From the NCBI GenBank assembly GCA_014084085.1, contig NPFB01000040.1, positions 645,373 through 709,372 of the forward strand: 64,000 nt of DNA. The letters are read 5' to 3'. A program made the position numbers and the translations under genes. This DNA is from Hondaea fermentalgiana (lineage: Eukaryota > Sar > Bigyra > Thraustochytrida > Thraustochytriidae). Position 1 is the stretch's first letter. Each line of letters starts with the position of its first letter. The notes under the pieces were generated by a model. It was not told the DNA's origin. It searched no databases and saw only the letters and a list, made by a program, of their open reading frames with translations. Positions 48,001 to 57,850 of this stretch are shown piece after piece.

Positions 48001-49454
48001 TTGCTTCTGAGAAAGACGCACTTGACGCGCTGGCACCAAACCTGAAGACCGGCACCAAGATGGCGAGCGAGGTTGTCTTTGACGAGTCCGTCTTCGTGAC
48101 GGAAACGCACCTTGTCAACTTTCAGCTCACCCACTCAACGTACCATATCGGCTCGGTCTTTCACTCGGGCGAAGGCATTCTGCCCAGGGGCATTCACGAA
48201 CTTGCATACATCAAGGACGATGAGACAGATACTCACGTCTGGGTCCTTGCGACGAGCGATCGCATTCTCATTGGTTTTCGGGGAACCACCAGCAAGCGCA
48301 ACGCGCAAACAGATTTGCACATGGGCTTCAAATCACTTTCTTGGAGGCACACGGAAAAGCGAAAGAAGCGGAAGCCACGCGAGTCTTCTGCCGAGTCAGT
48401 CAAGCCCCTTCATTCCCAAGTCAACAAAGAAGCTACTTCCAGCAGCGTCGCTGATACAATGGACCATGACTCATCTACCGGCTCAAGACCTGATACTTCC
48501 GACTCAGTAGCGAACAACCGAGCGAGTATTTCGGGCCAGCCCTCGGAGTCTGCAGCTGTGACACGTGCTCAAAGGGTTCTAGGGTCCTATGCAGAGACTA
48601 ACCGCTTGCCGAAAATTCATGGGGGCTTTCTTCTCGCGTTCAGCTCCATTCAGGACCAGCTTTACGAGGTCGTTTCGCAGCATTTGGATTCGCACCCAGA
48701 GGTTGACAAAGTCATTACTAGTGGCCACTCCTTGGGTGGAGCACTTGCCACTGTTTGCGGATTGTATTTGTCGACAGCTCTGCCATCGAAGCGGGCACTC
48801 GTCCAGGTTTCGACGTTTGGTTCCCCTCGTGTGGGGAACCATGCATTCAAAAGGTATTTCCATCTTCACGTCCCTTCGTGCTGGCGCTTTGCTAAACGAG
48901 GAGACCCAATCAGCAAGACTCCACCTCGCTTGTACGGCTCGAGCCGACATGGGTACACTCATGTAGGCGTGGAAGTTTTGCTCGAGCAATCCGGAGACGC
49001 CATTATTGATCCAACCGTCGTGGAGCACTTTGTGCTGCACGGATGTCGCAACGGTGGTGGCGCAGATCACAAAGTCGCTGCTTATCTTGCGTCTTTGCTG
49101 GGATTTGCTTTGCAGGGGGGTCAGCGCGCGCCGTCTCATGGTCTTCAACCCTTATGGCCGAATTGCGAGGAGCGAATCAGGGCGCACGCAAAGCTTATTG
49201 CTGAGACTTTCCCAAGGACATCAGAAGCAATTCTATCGTTCATTGGGAAGGCAACCGATGCGAGCGAGACTCAATTTAAGATCCGCGATGTCCACAAGAT
49301 GCTTGAAATGACCGAGTCTGGAGGATTCCTCGATCACGATGCCGCTTCTGAACTATTGGACACTGGTCTGAGAGCTTGCGTTGATGAGCCAGAAAGTGGT
49401 GACAAATCAGCCCCGAAGCTAAACGAGATATCTCGAGAGCTTAACATCGTCTAA
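45072..49454 (+). CDS. Multi-pass membrane class 3 lipase (DAG lipase-like) with large extracytosolic domain
   Basis: A 1460-residue single-exon membrane enzyme. TM1 (about 52-75) is followed by roughly 560 residues rich in NxS/T sites (such as NATD, NSTN, NGTA, NDTA) and cysteines, consistent with a lumenal or extracellular glycosylated domain. Seven further hydrophobic segments lie between about 635 and 960. The C-terminal alpha/beta-hydrolase (about 1040-1345) has the oxyanion motif IGFRGTTS (near 1067), nucleophile elbow GHSLGGA (Ser1220), acid in RGDPISK (near Asp1278) and a candidate His in ADHKVAAYL (His1333), the class 3 lipase pattern. It most resembles membrane diacylglycerol lipases, but with twice the usual number of TM segments. 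The lipase domain should face the cytosol. A Ser-rich insertion (about 1095-1175) splits it. Confidence 0.83.
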   Translation: MDADVPGNADVPRNADALRKADAEDAKPLVLLEIIGSRPINCTIIAMFLAMIIGAMYTFVVVGISVPLCGSVARNFEVNQWYKVFDRQDGDLADVAMAEFMMRQTLLIDVSDQDLADGTDGMVPQCAFCNANDLANLSAYFEGIPSEPWTFEILGTFFDDNTTDTLNSTNATDAEMMAVVDIILPLLLLVDVVDDAFGGAMDSSTCLWTFLVDLYKGWTRSSYANIDSVAANGTAANDTAVGYAQMVECLVGDYAGSECYPCGDLTAMGLELLSSDPETGPEFLDISSGSVLDVRGLSRLAPRCAKLLGQTFLAPCRDDSDVSAFMSIFEVDEPSSEERVSRSAAPSPAIFAARMFQSSSQVRLARVTSSEVSDSPSATSTTSVAAAILRDSFLTSSLVNASGHLAYLLRDFQDQLLQGSGEIIDTLSSSCVELPSATSLLVFEEESIFRQEAGQESATVTAERWSEWRACWTALVYYYWKEPTCFAQLGIEPSLSNTSNATGSTVVALDENETETNGADDEDVGSSERILLSILLYSLFNASSRSLPSSSRYGDGFSLTHFAEEWPLLEIGNDTEGIINNTGEAMPFTRDSFVEYGRACNENLMGAFSSGELESALDFLGKTSGCEVPARQVRVSIIADLACWFLGLILLCVQFFWILRRYWTPFSVAMVSLTVAGICICDNGAFIYKTFAWTTEDFKLLIFFNIDSHQTNLEQMKDYIASMRSLALTGFFLFHALTMSQLSRKPFPKHKSGSRLSRWRTIASSRASPAIPVALAFFAFRVCIVNIYLGVHPGFVPLVNMITVIRVCALEETTRNNYCSSSDVDQETAKLAFIGNFVVFFLDAALWTYTMRINSHTRAAIRKLTFIEARDRHLVYNLEMLFMSFLLLALYVCGIMYVSIADVLVGYSGYYAFEDGKLVVKGISLDTTGVDAWDLGFTILLWVFIIGWTLLMVPISSSTGWLFSKAFKTIGKRVQVFASEKDALDALAPNLKTGTKMASEVVFDESVFVTETHLVNFQLTHSTYHIGSVFHSGEGILPRGIHELAYIKDDETDTHVWVLATSDRILIGFRGTTSKRNAQTDLHMGFKSLSWRHTEKRKKRKPRESSAESVKPLHSQVNKEATSSSVADTMDHDSSTGSRPDTSDSVANNRASISGQPSESAAVTRAQRVLGSYAETNRLPKIHGGFLLAFSSIQDQLYEVVSQHLDSHPEVDKVITSGHSLGGALATVCGLYLSTALPSKRALVQVSTFGSPRVGNHAFKRYFHLHVPSCWRFAKRGDPISKTPPRLYGSSRHGYTHVGVEVLLEQSGDAIIDPTVVEHFVLHGCRNGGGADHKVAAYLASLLGFALQGGQRAPSHGLQPLWPNCEERIRAHAKLIAETFPRTSEAILSFIGKATDASETQFKIRDVHKMLEMTESGGFLDHDAASELLDTGLRACVDEPESGDKSAPKLNEISRELNIV

Positions 49455-49799
49455 AGAATGCAAATTGTAGATCGAATTCGTAGATTGAACAGGGCAAGAA
49501 AAGAAAGAAAGAGAGAAAGACAAATGCCACACGTCATTATAAACGTCTGGACAATGATGCAATCATCATCCAGAGTTCTTGTCTGACAAATTTTAACGAA
49601 TTTCCGAAATTCCATTCGGGCTCGTAGCACTAATTGCGTCTGGCCAGTTTGTACGTTATTCCTTCTGCGTGCGCCGCCTCCTTCTTCTATACGCAGAGAA
49701 AGTTCCTGGTACACTCTTGTTGCTAACGAGATCAATATGGCGCATTTGATAGACGATTGAAGAATACAAAGGCTATGTTGCGCATCGTCACTTGACGCT
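49455..49799. other. Convergent spacer between lipase and sulfotransferase genes
   Basis: 345 AT-richer bases, presumably both 3' UTRs. AG-rich tract (AAGAAAGAAAGAGAG) near 49498-49518. Nothing else recognised. Confidence 0.5.
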
Positions 49800-51446
49800 T
49801 CAAGAGAAACCAAAGGTGGGAATCTCGGAACATGATGCTACGGGCTGCCAAGGGTCTATGCCGTACCCGAGAGCATGATTTGCTCGTCGTACGATTGGAT
49901 TTCCTGCTGCGACTTGCGAGAACTCGCGGCGTTGCGTTGCTGAATACTTGTTGCCAAAGTACCGATCCTTTTTGACAGTAAAGAGACGAATACTCTTGCC
50001 AATGACAATGTCTGCGCGAGCACGCGAAGTACCTGAGAAGTCAGCAAGACGTTGAAAGCAGTTCGGGTCGCCAAGAACAAAGTCTTCGATCCGAACGACC
50101 ATGAACTGTTTTGGATCAAAGTGCTCTCGCGCAAAGCGCAAAATGTCGAGATTGAGGCGTGCCCAAAGCTCGAGCTTATTCTCATACTTGTCTGTGCAGA
50201 GTTCCGAGTCTGGACCGTGATACTTTTTGCAAATTGAGTTGAAAAAGTACTGATTGTCTCCAGCGGCAATGTCGCGACCATCTCGAACAATATGCACGTA
50301 CTTGAAGTTACCATCGAGCACATGATTAATGTATGGCAGAATGAAGGAAGCTCTTGGATGCTTGAAACCCCATAGCCCAAAGGCATACATTTCTTGATTC
50401 GCAGCTTTGGGGGTGTATGTTTTCGTGTCTCTCCATAGGGTGCGAAAGAGAGAAGATGTCCATTGTGTCCCTCGATTCCAAGTGAGTTCGTTCGCAATGC
50501 AAGATTGGTTGTAGGCAAGCGACCCACACGGCGCCAGCGACCTGCTGTAGAACACGTACGATTTGACGACACCTTCCACAGTTGACACACCGTCCTCGTC
50601 GCAGGCTACTGTATTGAAGCCATTGATGAAAAGTCTAGAATCTCTCGAATCCTTTTTCACAGTCTCACCATACTTGCCCATCCACACGCCCAACTGCGTC
50701 ACGAGATATGCAACTGCGCGCGTGCCCGAGTCGCCAATGCCTCCGAACACCAAGGGTTCAGAAGCATTTCGTACTTCTGCACGAAGCTGCGCGAGCTCTC
50801 TCGACGCGGCGTGGGCACTATCTCGATAGCACTGCGCATCTGCGTTCGAATTTTGCATAGTGCTAGTAGCCTTCTTGCGTACGATATTCGCATTTTGAAG
50901 CGTTTGTACATCCTCATGTTGAACATCTTCTAGTCCCGTGGTGAACAACTCTTGGGACTGGTGGTGGTCAGATTCAGCGTCAAGCTGGAACTGACTACTG
51001 TCAGATTGAGCGTTAAGCTTGCTCTGGGCTTTATTAGCATTGGGCATAATGTGGTGAGCGATCATAATGCTGTATACAACAACGAGAGCGTAAATAGCGA
51101 GCCATCTCCAGCTCGCAAGCTCTCTGCGTACGCCGGGGTCAGCAATGATCTTGCGTAGGGAAAATGACTGCAATGAGCATTCATCGTTGACGAGGTCGTC
51201 AAGGCTAACTCCAAAGCTTGTGATCCTTGGCTTCTTCGTCGGTGTGCCCCCAAGCTCGGGTTTGCGAAGAGAGTCTGGGTCTTGGTCTGCGCGCAGTCTC
51301 TTGTCGTTGTTGCTAGTTTGACCTTTTTGCTTTGCGTCGCTTTGGGTCGTGGACGCATTGCTTTGCTGTCCGCGAGCACGCGTGCGTCGCGCACCTCGCG
51401 TCGTCGTCTGTATCGACACGTCAAGGTGCAGTTGTTCCCGCCCCAT
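49800..51446 (-). CDS. Type II membrane sulfotransferase-like protein
   Basis: A 548-residue protein. About 113 cytosolic-type residues precede one TM segment (about 114-132; WLAIYALVVVYSIMIAHHI), then a Ser/Gln-rich stem and a catalytic domain (about 231-530). GGIGDSGTRAVAYLV fits the 5'-phosphosulfate loop position (with Gly/Ser/Thr but lacking the usual Lys), and YVHIVRDGRDIAAG matches the 3'-phosphate loop of PAPS-dependent sulfotransferases. Later FMVVRIEDF and KDRYFGNKYS blocks are typical of the fold. A Golgi carbohydrate sulfotransferase is the likeliest role; because the phosphosulfate loop is divergent, substrate and even activity are uncertain. Start is the ATG at 51444-51446. It is convergent with the lipase gene. 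Confidence 0.72.
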   Translation of the reverse strand: MGREQLHLDVSIQTTTRGARRTRARGQQSNASTTQSDAKQKGQTSNNDKRLRADQDPDSLRKPELGGTPTKKPRITSFGVSLDDLVNDECSLQSFSLRKIIADPGVRRELASWRWLAIYALVVVYSIMIAHHIMPNANKAQSKLNAQSDSSQFQLDAESDHHQSQELFTTGLEDVQHEDVQTLQNANIVRKKATSTMQNSNADAQCYRDSAHAASRELAQLRAEVRNASEPLVFGGIGDSGTRAVAYLVTQLGVWMGKYGETVKKDSRDSRLFINGFNTVACDEDGVSTVEGVVKSYVFYSRSLAPCGSLAYNQSCIANELTWNRGTQWTSSLFRTLWRDTKTYTPKAANQEMYAFGLWGFKHPRASFILPYINHVLDGNFKYVHIVRDGRDIAAGDNQYFFNSICKKYHGPDSELCTDKYENKLELWARLNLDILRFAREHFDPKQFMVVRIEDFVLGDPNCFQRLADFSGTSRARADIVIGKSIRLFTVKKDRYFGNKYSATQRREFSQVAAGNPIVRRANHALGYGIDPWQPVASCSEIPTFGFS

Positions 51447-52406
51447 CGCGTTGTCTTACTCCTCGGCAAGGCGAGTAAGCTCTTGGTCTGCGCCGTGTCG
51501 CGATGAACACTGGCCGTACAGTGTTTGCACCATTGACCGTTTCGTGAGGTCAAGTCTCGTTCTATTTAACTTTAAGAACTATAGGCCCTGCTCGAGCTTA
51601 GTTTGGCAGGTAATTTCGGGATACGTTGCATGCAGCCCACGCCTGGGTCTCCTAGTATGTGTAGACAGTGAGCCCAATGGGGAGTAGTAACGGGTCTCTG
51701 CGAAACCCATTTTGACGGGAGGTCTTTCTGCACCTCTGCTCTGCAGATGCGGATGGATCACCAGGTTGCCGCTATTTTTGGCTTGTTCCTCGACGAGAGG
51801 AGAAGAAAGCCGTGAATTCAATCTTTTTGGTCTGGTTTTTGGGATGGGGCATGGGCAAAGTGACAGAGCAAAACATACACGCCAAGGAGTGAGGACAAAA
51901 AAATTAAATTCAAAAGTAAAAATAGGGCGACATCGATCCAAAGAGCTCACAACAGACACAAAGCTTCATCTCTGGTGATTGAAGAGCTCTCTAATGTGCA
52001 TGGGCCAAATGAAATGCCCCTAAGCGTCCACGCTGCAACCTCTGTGAACTTCCTTACTCCGTGAAACGAAAGGAAGAAAGACTGAAAGAATTACAGGTAG
52101 CCTGTTGCGCATTTCTTCTTTCTCGTTCGTGCCACGTCTTCATCTGAGCTGGGCGCGTACGCGCACTTGTCTTACATAGGCCTCTCCTAAGATGGAGGCA
52201 ATGCTTGCTCTTTCCCGCACATTTCCTAGGAAGGGTCATCTGTTCCTGTCACGGTGCCACAGTGTCAAACCCATAAAACGGTTAGGTTAGGAACAAAATG
52301 GTGTGTACTTTTGAAGTCCACCGGACATAAAAGATTCCGAAGCGACGAGAGAATAAGAGCGCACCAAGACAGGAAGCCATCAAGAACACAATACATCGCA
52401 AAGAGC
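51447..52406. other. Divergent region before the 711-residue protein
   Basis: 960 bases of moderate GC between divergent genes. It contains the GGTTAGGTTAGG element at 52280-52291, about 115 bases before the next start. No gene recognised. Confidence 0.45.
52280..52291 (+). promoter_or_regulatory. GGTTAGGTTAGG element
   Basis: Two direct GGTTAGG units sharing the motif of the cluster at 31383-31408; both are on the plus strand and 115-235 bases upstream of a start codon of an intron-bearing gene. Confidence 0.35.
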
Positions 52407-54643
52407 ATGTCTCGCGCAGCGGAGAGCGGCAAGAGCGTGCGCCACGGGTACTTTCTAGACCCAGGGCGGTTTCGCAAGGTACGTGCGTAGTGCAAGTCAT
52501 ATGAGATAAAAGCCGAACAATCTAAAGCGAAGCATACGCTAACAATAATCGTGGGTGCGGTGCTTATCACGACATGCAGGCACTTGGTGATAATGTATAT
52601 GACTCATTGCGATACTATGAAGCTGCAGCGGAAATTGTCCAAGACACGGACGACCCCAAGGCAGCCAAAAAGTTTCATCGCATCGTCCTGCTCACAGAGG
52701 CAGTGCTCTTCGTTCTGGACATCAGTAAACAAGAAGGAAAGCGAAACATTTGGGCTGGAGAAGGTGCGCATCCGCCCATCATGCTGCAGGACGTAATATC
52801 AGTGAATCCATTGCCAAAGCGCTCCGAAATCTTCGCCGAGGATGAAATCAATAAAACGGTCCGTCACTTTGAGGTGACGTACCTCGTGAAGCAAGATCGT
52901 AAGGTCGTCGAGCTTGCCGCGTGGGAAACAGGAAGTTTGCTATTAAATCAGATTGAGAGTGCGTGGACGAGTCTACAAATGCGACTCTGTCAAGATATTC
53001 CCATCGAAGTGCGACTCGATCCGGACGAGTCTCAGAGTCTCATGCATGAACTTTTCACGGAAATTGCTGCAGACATAATGGTCCGGCAGGTTGAAAGTCC
53101 GGGCAAAGTGTTACAGAGCATTGACGAACTCGCAGATGCAGCTCTTCATGATCGCGAGCTCAAGCGACTCTTTTTCATCATGCCCGCACTCTTTCACCAC
53201 CTGGTCTCGGAGTTGCAGGCAAACCGGCTTCCCCCCCGTGGTCTGGCGCGTTCGAAAACGCTTGAGCCAGGCCACGGGGAGGACAGACTTACGCAGCGTG
53301 CAGGGTTCCTCGCGGGCGTCAGTGTTTTGCGCGGCAAAGTTTCGTTCCCGAGTCGCACGCAGCAGCTTGGGTACATTCGCGCGATTCTGAGGCTCTTGCA
53401 CTGCATGCTCTTCAACTCGCAGACCGTGCTCGACCGCAGCAACATCCTCACACCGACACCTCTTAGTTTCGTGGAACTTTTGCAAGCACTCACGATTCAG
53501 TATGACGCCAGGAGTGTTTCCCGAGCCTTGCATCGTCTCGAAGTTGCGCGGGTGAGTGCTGCAGAAGAAGTGCAGCGCCAACAGGGCCCAGGAGAGAGAC
53601 AGCGACGGGCAAGTCTTGATAGCCAATGCTCGGGCGCCTCTGCTACGCGCCATGCCCATCGTGAACGCAAGTGGGCGTCTGGGGATGACGAGTCTGATAC
53701 GTCTAGTTCCGATGACGATGATGACGATGACGATGACGATGTCGATCTTGACGATGCTCTGGCTAGTGAGGGAGAGACGGGTGGTCTAGGCAAAGCCAAG
53801 AGAAGCCGAAAGACTCATTCGCTCGGCAGTAACAGCGACGAGACCAGCAGTAGTGACGATAACGACGACGACGACGACAATGTGATGAAATCAAGGCTCA
53901 AGGGCTCGAAGGCACGAGGGACGGCCTATAATCAAAATTTTGGACATAAAAGCAAGAAGCGAGGAAAGCAAGGACAAGTGAAAGCGGTTGACGCCTTTGA
54001 CGATAATTTTGTCCAAGAAGGCGAGGGAAATGGCAAATCAAAAGGAGGGAATGGCAAGAAGCGTGTGGCTGGTGGAGGAGGCGATTTACTGCGTGCTATC
54101 TCCGAGTACCAAGTCTCGATTCTTCTCGAGCTTGACAATGTTGTGACGTTTGCGATTTGGCAAGGACGATCTCGAGCCGTTGTTTCCGAAACGCTTGCGA
54201 CGCAACTGAGCAAAGCTGGGTCCGAATTTACGCGGCATGCATTGGCAAAGATTGTCCGTCGCTTTGTGGAGCTCATCGAGCAGTGGCGCTGTCTGACGGG
54301 CACGGTCGGCAAAGTGAAGGACCAAACGGCGCACAAGAGTCTAGGCTCGTTCGCAGTCCGCATTTATCAGCACGCACGGTTGCTGCAGGTGCTTATGCTT
54401 GGTAATTACCGTGTATTGCGGCACATTTTGGAAAACAGCGAGGAGGAGCTTCGATATTACTTGTTCAAACCAAGTTTCTACAGCAGTCTCACCGATGTTC
54501 CGAGTGCCGCAGCGCATTTCAAGCAGATCGTCGTGCTGAATCGAATCTCCAAGGCCATTGTCGAGGATATGCGCTCGGCGATTGATTCCCTCGAAATGCA
54601 GAAGAAACGCGCAGTGCAGGAACACTCGGTGCTGCTTATATGA
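52407..54643 (+). CDS. Unrecognised 711-residue protein with acidic linker, two exons
   Basis: Exons 52407-52478 and 52580-54643 join in phase 0; the intron is 101 bases (GTACGT donor, ATGCAG acceptor). The first exon codes 24 residues ending in DPGRFRK. The rest has a helical N-terminal half (about 25-380) without a known motif, an acidic Ser/Asp-rich linker (about 395-455, with a run of ten Asp), a basic stretch (KKRGKQGQ) and a helical C-terminal half (about 500-711; SEYQVSILLELDNVVTFAIW). The conserved-looking halves around a charged linker suggest a scaffold or complex subunit. I recognise no family. The intact 2.1-kb frame and consistent splice signals support a real gene. Confidence 0.72.
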
Positions 54644-54939
54644 TGAGAGCAGAGCGTCAGCCAGTTGCTCATGTATTGTTTTTGGCAGAGGCTGACTGAG
54701 AGTATGAAATGAAACTGATATGCCAATTTGCTCGCCGGAAGTGCTACATTGCTTTGGAAAAAGCCCGATAAACTATGTTAATGTCTTATGCTTGAGGGCT
54801 AATCAGCTGGCTGGCTGGCTACTGGCCTTTTGCTGGGATGAATGGATGATTCATCGTGATGGTGGGACACGGACATGGACATGGACGGAGCGTTCCTTTC
54901 CGTCCGTAATGGCAATGCGAGAAAGGAAAAGGGGGCAGC

Positions 54940-55868
54940 TTAAATATCGCTACCAACGTTGAGAAGAACCTTTGTTCCGTCTCCGCGGACCTCAATGGGC
55001 GGCTTGGTGCCCGAATCAAAGGTGGGCAGACCAAGGTACGGGCACGAGGCGCAGCGGAAGGCATCACCCTTGGCGCAGTTGCCGCAGGCAGAGGCGCTCG
55101 GTTGCGCAACGGCTCCACCCTTCTCTTCGGCATCTTGAATCTCCTTGAGACCGCACGAGCAGTTCTTGCAGGCACGCTTCTTCCCCGTCGTGGCATCAGG
55201 GCCGCACTCGGCAGGGTTCGGTTTGGTGGGCATCTCGTCGCCAGCGAGGAGCGAATCCTCATCGGCGAGCTCATCGTCCTCTCCGAGGTCGTTCGCCATG
55301 AGCTTCCACACGGCGGCCTTGCTGCTGCTACCATCGGTCTTGCTGTCAGTGGGCTTCTTGAGCGGCGCGCCCTTGGCCTCGAAAGAGGGCTTGCCGGCGC
55401 GGACGAGACCCTCGCCAGCCTCGGCAACGTCGACAAAGCCGCACATGAGCAGAGAGCCCTTGACGGACACAAGGCGATCGCCCGTAGCACCATCGACCAT
55501 GAGGTTGGCACCGGGGCGGAGACGGGTGAGTGCCGCCTCTGCGGCGCCGTTCACGCAAGCATCGGAGGTCAGAACCGCCGCGTCAAAGTACTGTGCGTCC
55601 TTGAGCGTGTCGCGCGCTGGGTTGTATCAAAGGATCGTTGCATTTACGTTGTGCATCACAAGCGAACAAAACCACAAAGAGTCAGTGTCTCCTGGCCACA
55701 AGGACGGTCCTTTTTTCTTCATTCTCGCAAGCAAGGTCAAAATAACGTACCGATCTCTGCGTCGGGCGCAGCCAGAACGCGCTTGCCTTCGAGGGCCTTT
55801 TGCGCGTCAGCGCTCAGGCTCGAGCTTTGGCCAATGACCAGAACAATTTTGACATCATCCCCAAACAT
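54940..55868 (-). CDS. CIAPIN1: CIAPIN1/anamorsin (Dre2), cytosolic Fe-S assembly, two exons
   Basis: Coding segments on the minus strand are 55868-55751 and 55616-54940, joined across a 134-base intron (GTACGT donor, CCCAG acceptor); the join gives 264 residues in one frame. The C-terminal Fe-S domain has motif A CX11CX2CXC ([19 protein letters not shown]) and motif B CX2CX7CX2C ([15 protein letters not shown]), the canonical anamorsin/Dre2 signature. It passes electrons from the diflavin reductase Tah18/NDOR1 to the cytosolic Fe-S machinery and also has a MIA40-related intermembrane-space pool. The N-terminal part is short (about 115 residues) compared with the full methyltransferase-like domain of animals. 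The ATG at 55866-55868 opens exon 1 ([18 protein letters not shown]). Confidence 0.9.
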
Positions 55869-57197
55869 AGTCTTTTGCGATACGTCCTCGGCGCTGCTTC
55901 TTCTTGCCAGTCTGCGCTCGCGGCATCGTCGTCGTCATCATCGTCATCGCCGCCGTCATCGTCATCGTCAGTCATTCATTCCCTCGCTCCCTCTCGTCCG
56001 CCTTTCCCCCCTCCGCATGCGCACAGACGGGCACGTCGGCAGCGCAAGCAAGCAAGCAAGCAAGCAAGCGTCCCGCGTTGCCGGGGCCAGTCTCCCGAGG
56101 CCCCGAGCTCCGCATGCACCGCACCATCCGCGTCCCGAGCCCGTGGTCGTTTCCAGGCGCCTGGAGGGCGCGCGCGCAGAGCGCTCCCGCGCGCGCGGCC
56201 ATCTCCCGCGCGCCCTCGCTGCCCGCGCGCACGCCTCCCCGCTCGCGCCTCGCGCCCGCGCGCCGCACCTACCGCGCCGTCTCCGCTCTGTGTCTCGCGA
56301 TTCCGGAATGAAGCCGCGCTAGGGCGGCCGCCCCCGCCCCACTTTTGTCCCCCCGCCGCGAAGCACAAACGTGCCGCCAGCGGTGCCGGCACAAGTGAGG
56401 GCTTTGCAGAGGGCACATTCGTGCCGCCCCGCGCGACTTTGGCACTTTGGCCGCCGCTGCCGCCGGTTCGATCGATCGATTGATCGATCGATCGCTTGCT
56501 CGAGCGAGCGATCGATGGGTGGACGCAGGGCTCCATGGATCGAAGGGCGCTTGATCAGAAACTCGACGGGACGGATCGCCGCAGCGCGCCGCGGCGAGAA
56601 CTGCAGAGTTCGACTCGCGCAAGGCTTGGTTGATCGCGACGACTGCGATGGATAAAGAGTGCACAACTTGGCGAAGAAGACCAACCTGGCAAGCATGCAA
56701 AAGCAGCCAGAAGCAACAGCAACAGCAAGCAGACCCGCTACTGCTATCTATTATCGCGCGCGAGACACACGAGGTACGCGGCGCAGGCGCACAGGCGCGA
56801 GCGAGCGAGCGAGCGAGGGGAGGGGCCGCGGGAGGCTTCGCGCCGCACGCGCCCGAAGATCGGGCCGGGCTCGAGGAGAATCGGTCTGGCAAGGTGCCGG
56901 AGGGGGTGGGGGGGATGATCATGGAGATGCTAATGTTGATAGCAAAGAAGGCGCGTGTGGGACAGCTCCCGTCGAGGACCGCGCGAGGCTCAAGGACCTC
57001 ACTTCCCAGCACGGGAAGGTTCTGATGGCCGGGGAGTGAGGACGGCGAGTAAAGAGTGGCGTAGAGAGGGAAGGGGCGACGCGTGGACCGTAGGCTGACG
57101 TGTATGAATGAATGAATGAATGAATGGGGTCGCGATAAATTTGCATGCACCCAGACAGGTCACGGAACGGTAGACAAAGTCCACAAGAAAAAACAAG
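55869..57197. promoter_or_regulatory. Divergent region between CIAPIN1 and DUF4833 genes
   Basis: 1.33 kb, GC-rich, with CGTCAT units (about 55929-55975), an AAGC run (56045-56069), GATC-type self-complementary units (about 56467-56515) and a GAAT run (57101-57126). Open frames are low complexity; no gene accepted. Confidence 0.45.
56467..56515. repeat. Self-complementary GATC/CGAGC repeat block
   Basis: GATC units with a few substitutions flank a central CTCGAGCGAG; the whole block is close to an inverted repeat able to fold into a hairpin. Confidence 0.8.
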
Positions 57198-57719
57198 ATG
57201 CCCACCAAGGATCGCTTCGCGGGCGCAATGCCTGCCGGCGCCACGTCGGAGGAGCTGCAGAGCACCTTTTGCGGCAAGAATGTGCTCTTCTACATTGAGC
57301 GCAGCAACAACAGCAACGCCGTCATCTACGAGGCGAACGTGGGTGCCGACGGCAAGCTTGTGACGGAAGAGCCCGTCAAGGTGTACTGGATCCTGTACGC
57401 TCGCAAGCCCATCGTCGAGGAAGGTCTGACCATGATCGAGCGCAACACGGCATACGGCAGCAAGACCTCTCCGCTTCCTGCCAAGGGCGAGGGCCACTTT
57501 GAGATTGCTCTCTCGGCTCTGCCAGAGAAGAAGATCCACGTCTACCAGGATGAGGCCGGCGAGCTCCACGCGACGACCGAGATCGAGGGCTCGGAGAAGG
57601 AGCTCCTCCACGTGTTTGTGGAGAACACTAGCTTTATGGGAATTCCCAAGGTCAAGCACATCGACATCAAGGGCCGCAGCCCCGACGGCAACCTTTCGGT
57701 CGAGCGCAAGATGGCGTAA
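57198..57719 (+). CDS. DUF4833-family protein
   Basis: A 173-residue protein matching the DUF4833 pattern across its length: FYIERSNNSNAVIYEANVG, PVKVYWILYARKP, then ERNTAYGSKTS, a beta-rich middle (HFEIALSALPEKKIHVYQDE), LLHVFVENTS and PKVKHIDIKGRSPDGNLSVE. The family occurs in bacteria and scattered protists and has no established biochemical role. There is no signal peptide or TM segment, so a soluble cytosolic protein is expected. The ATG follows an A-rich leader (AAAAAACAAG). Single exon. Confidence 0.8.
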   Translation: MPTKDRFAGAMPAGATSEELQSTFCGKNVLFYIERSNNSNAVIYEANVGADGKLVTEEPVKVYWILYARKPIVEEGLTMIERNTAYGSKTSPLPAKGEGHFEIALSALPEKKIHVYQDEAGELHATTEIEGSEKELLHVFVENTSFMGIPKVKHIDIKGRSPDGNLSVERKMA

Positions 57720-57850
57720 ACGCGAAGCATTCTCCATGCACGCACCATGATACGACATGGCTTGCAAGTAAATAAGAATCACCATCTCATCTTGTTCTGT
57801 TCTGTGTTGCTTTTGCTTTTGCTTTTGGTTTTGGAATTTCGTTTTCTTTT

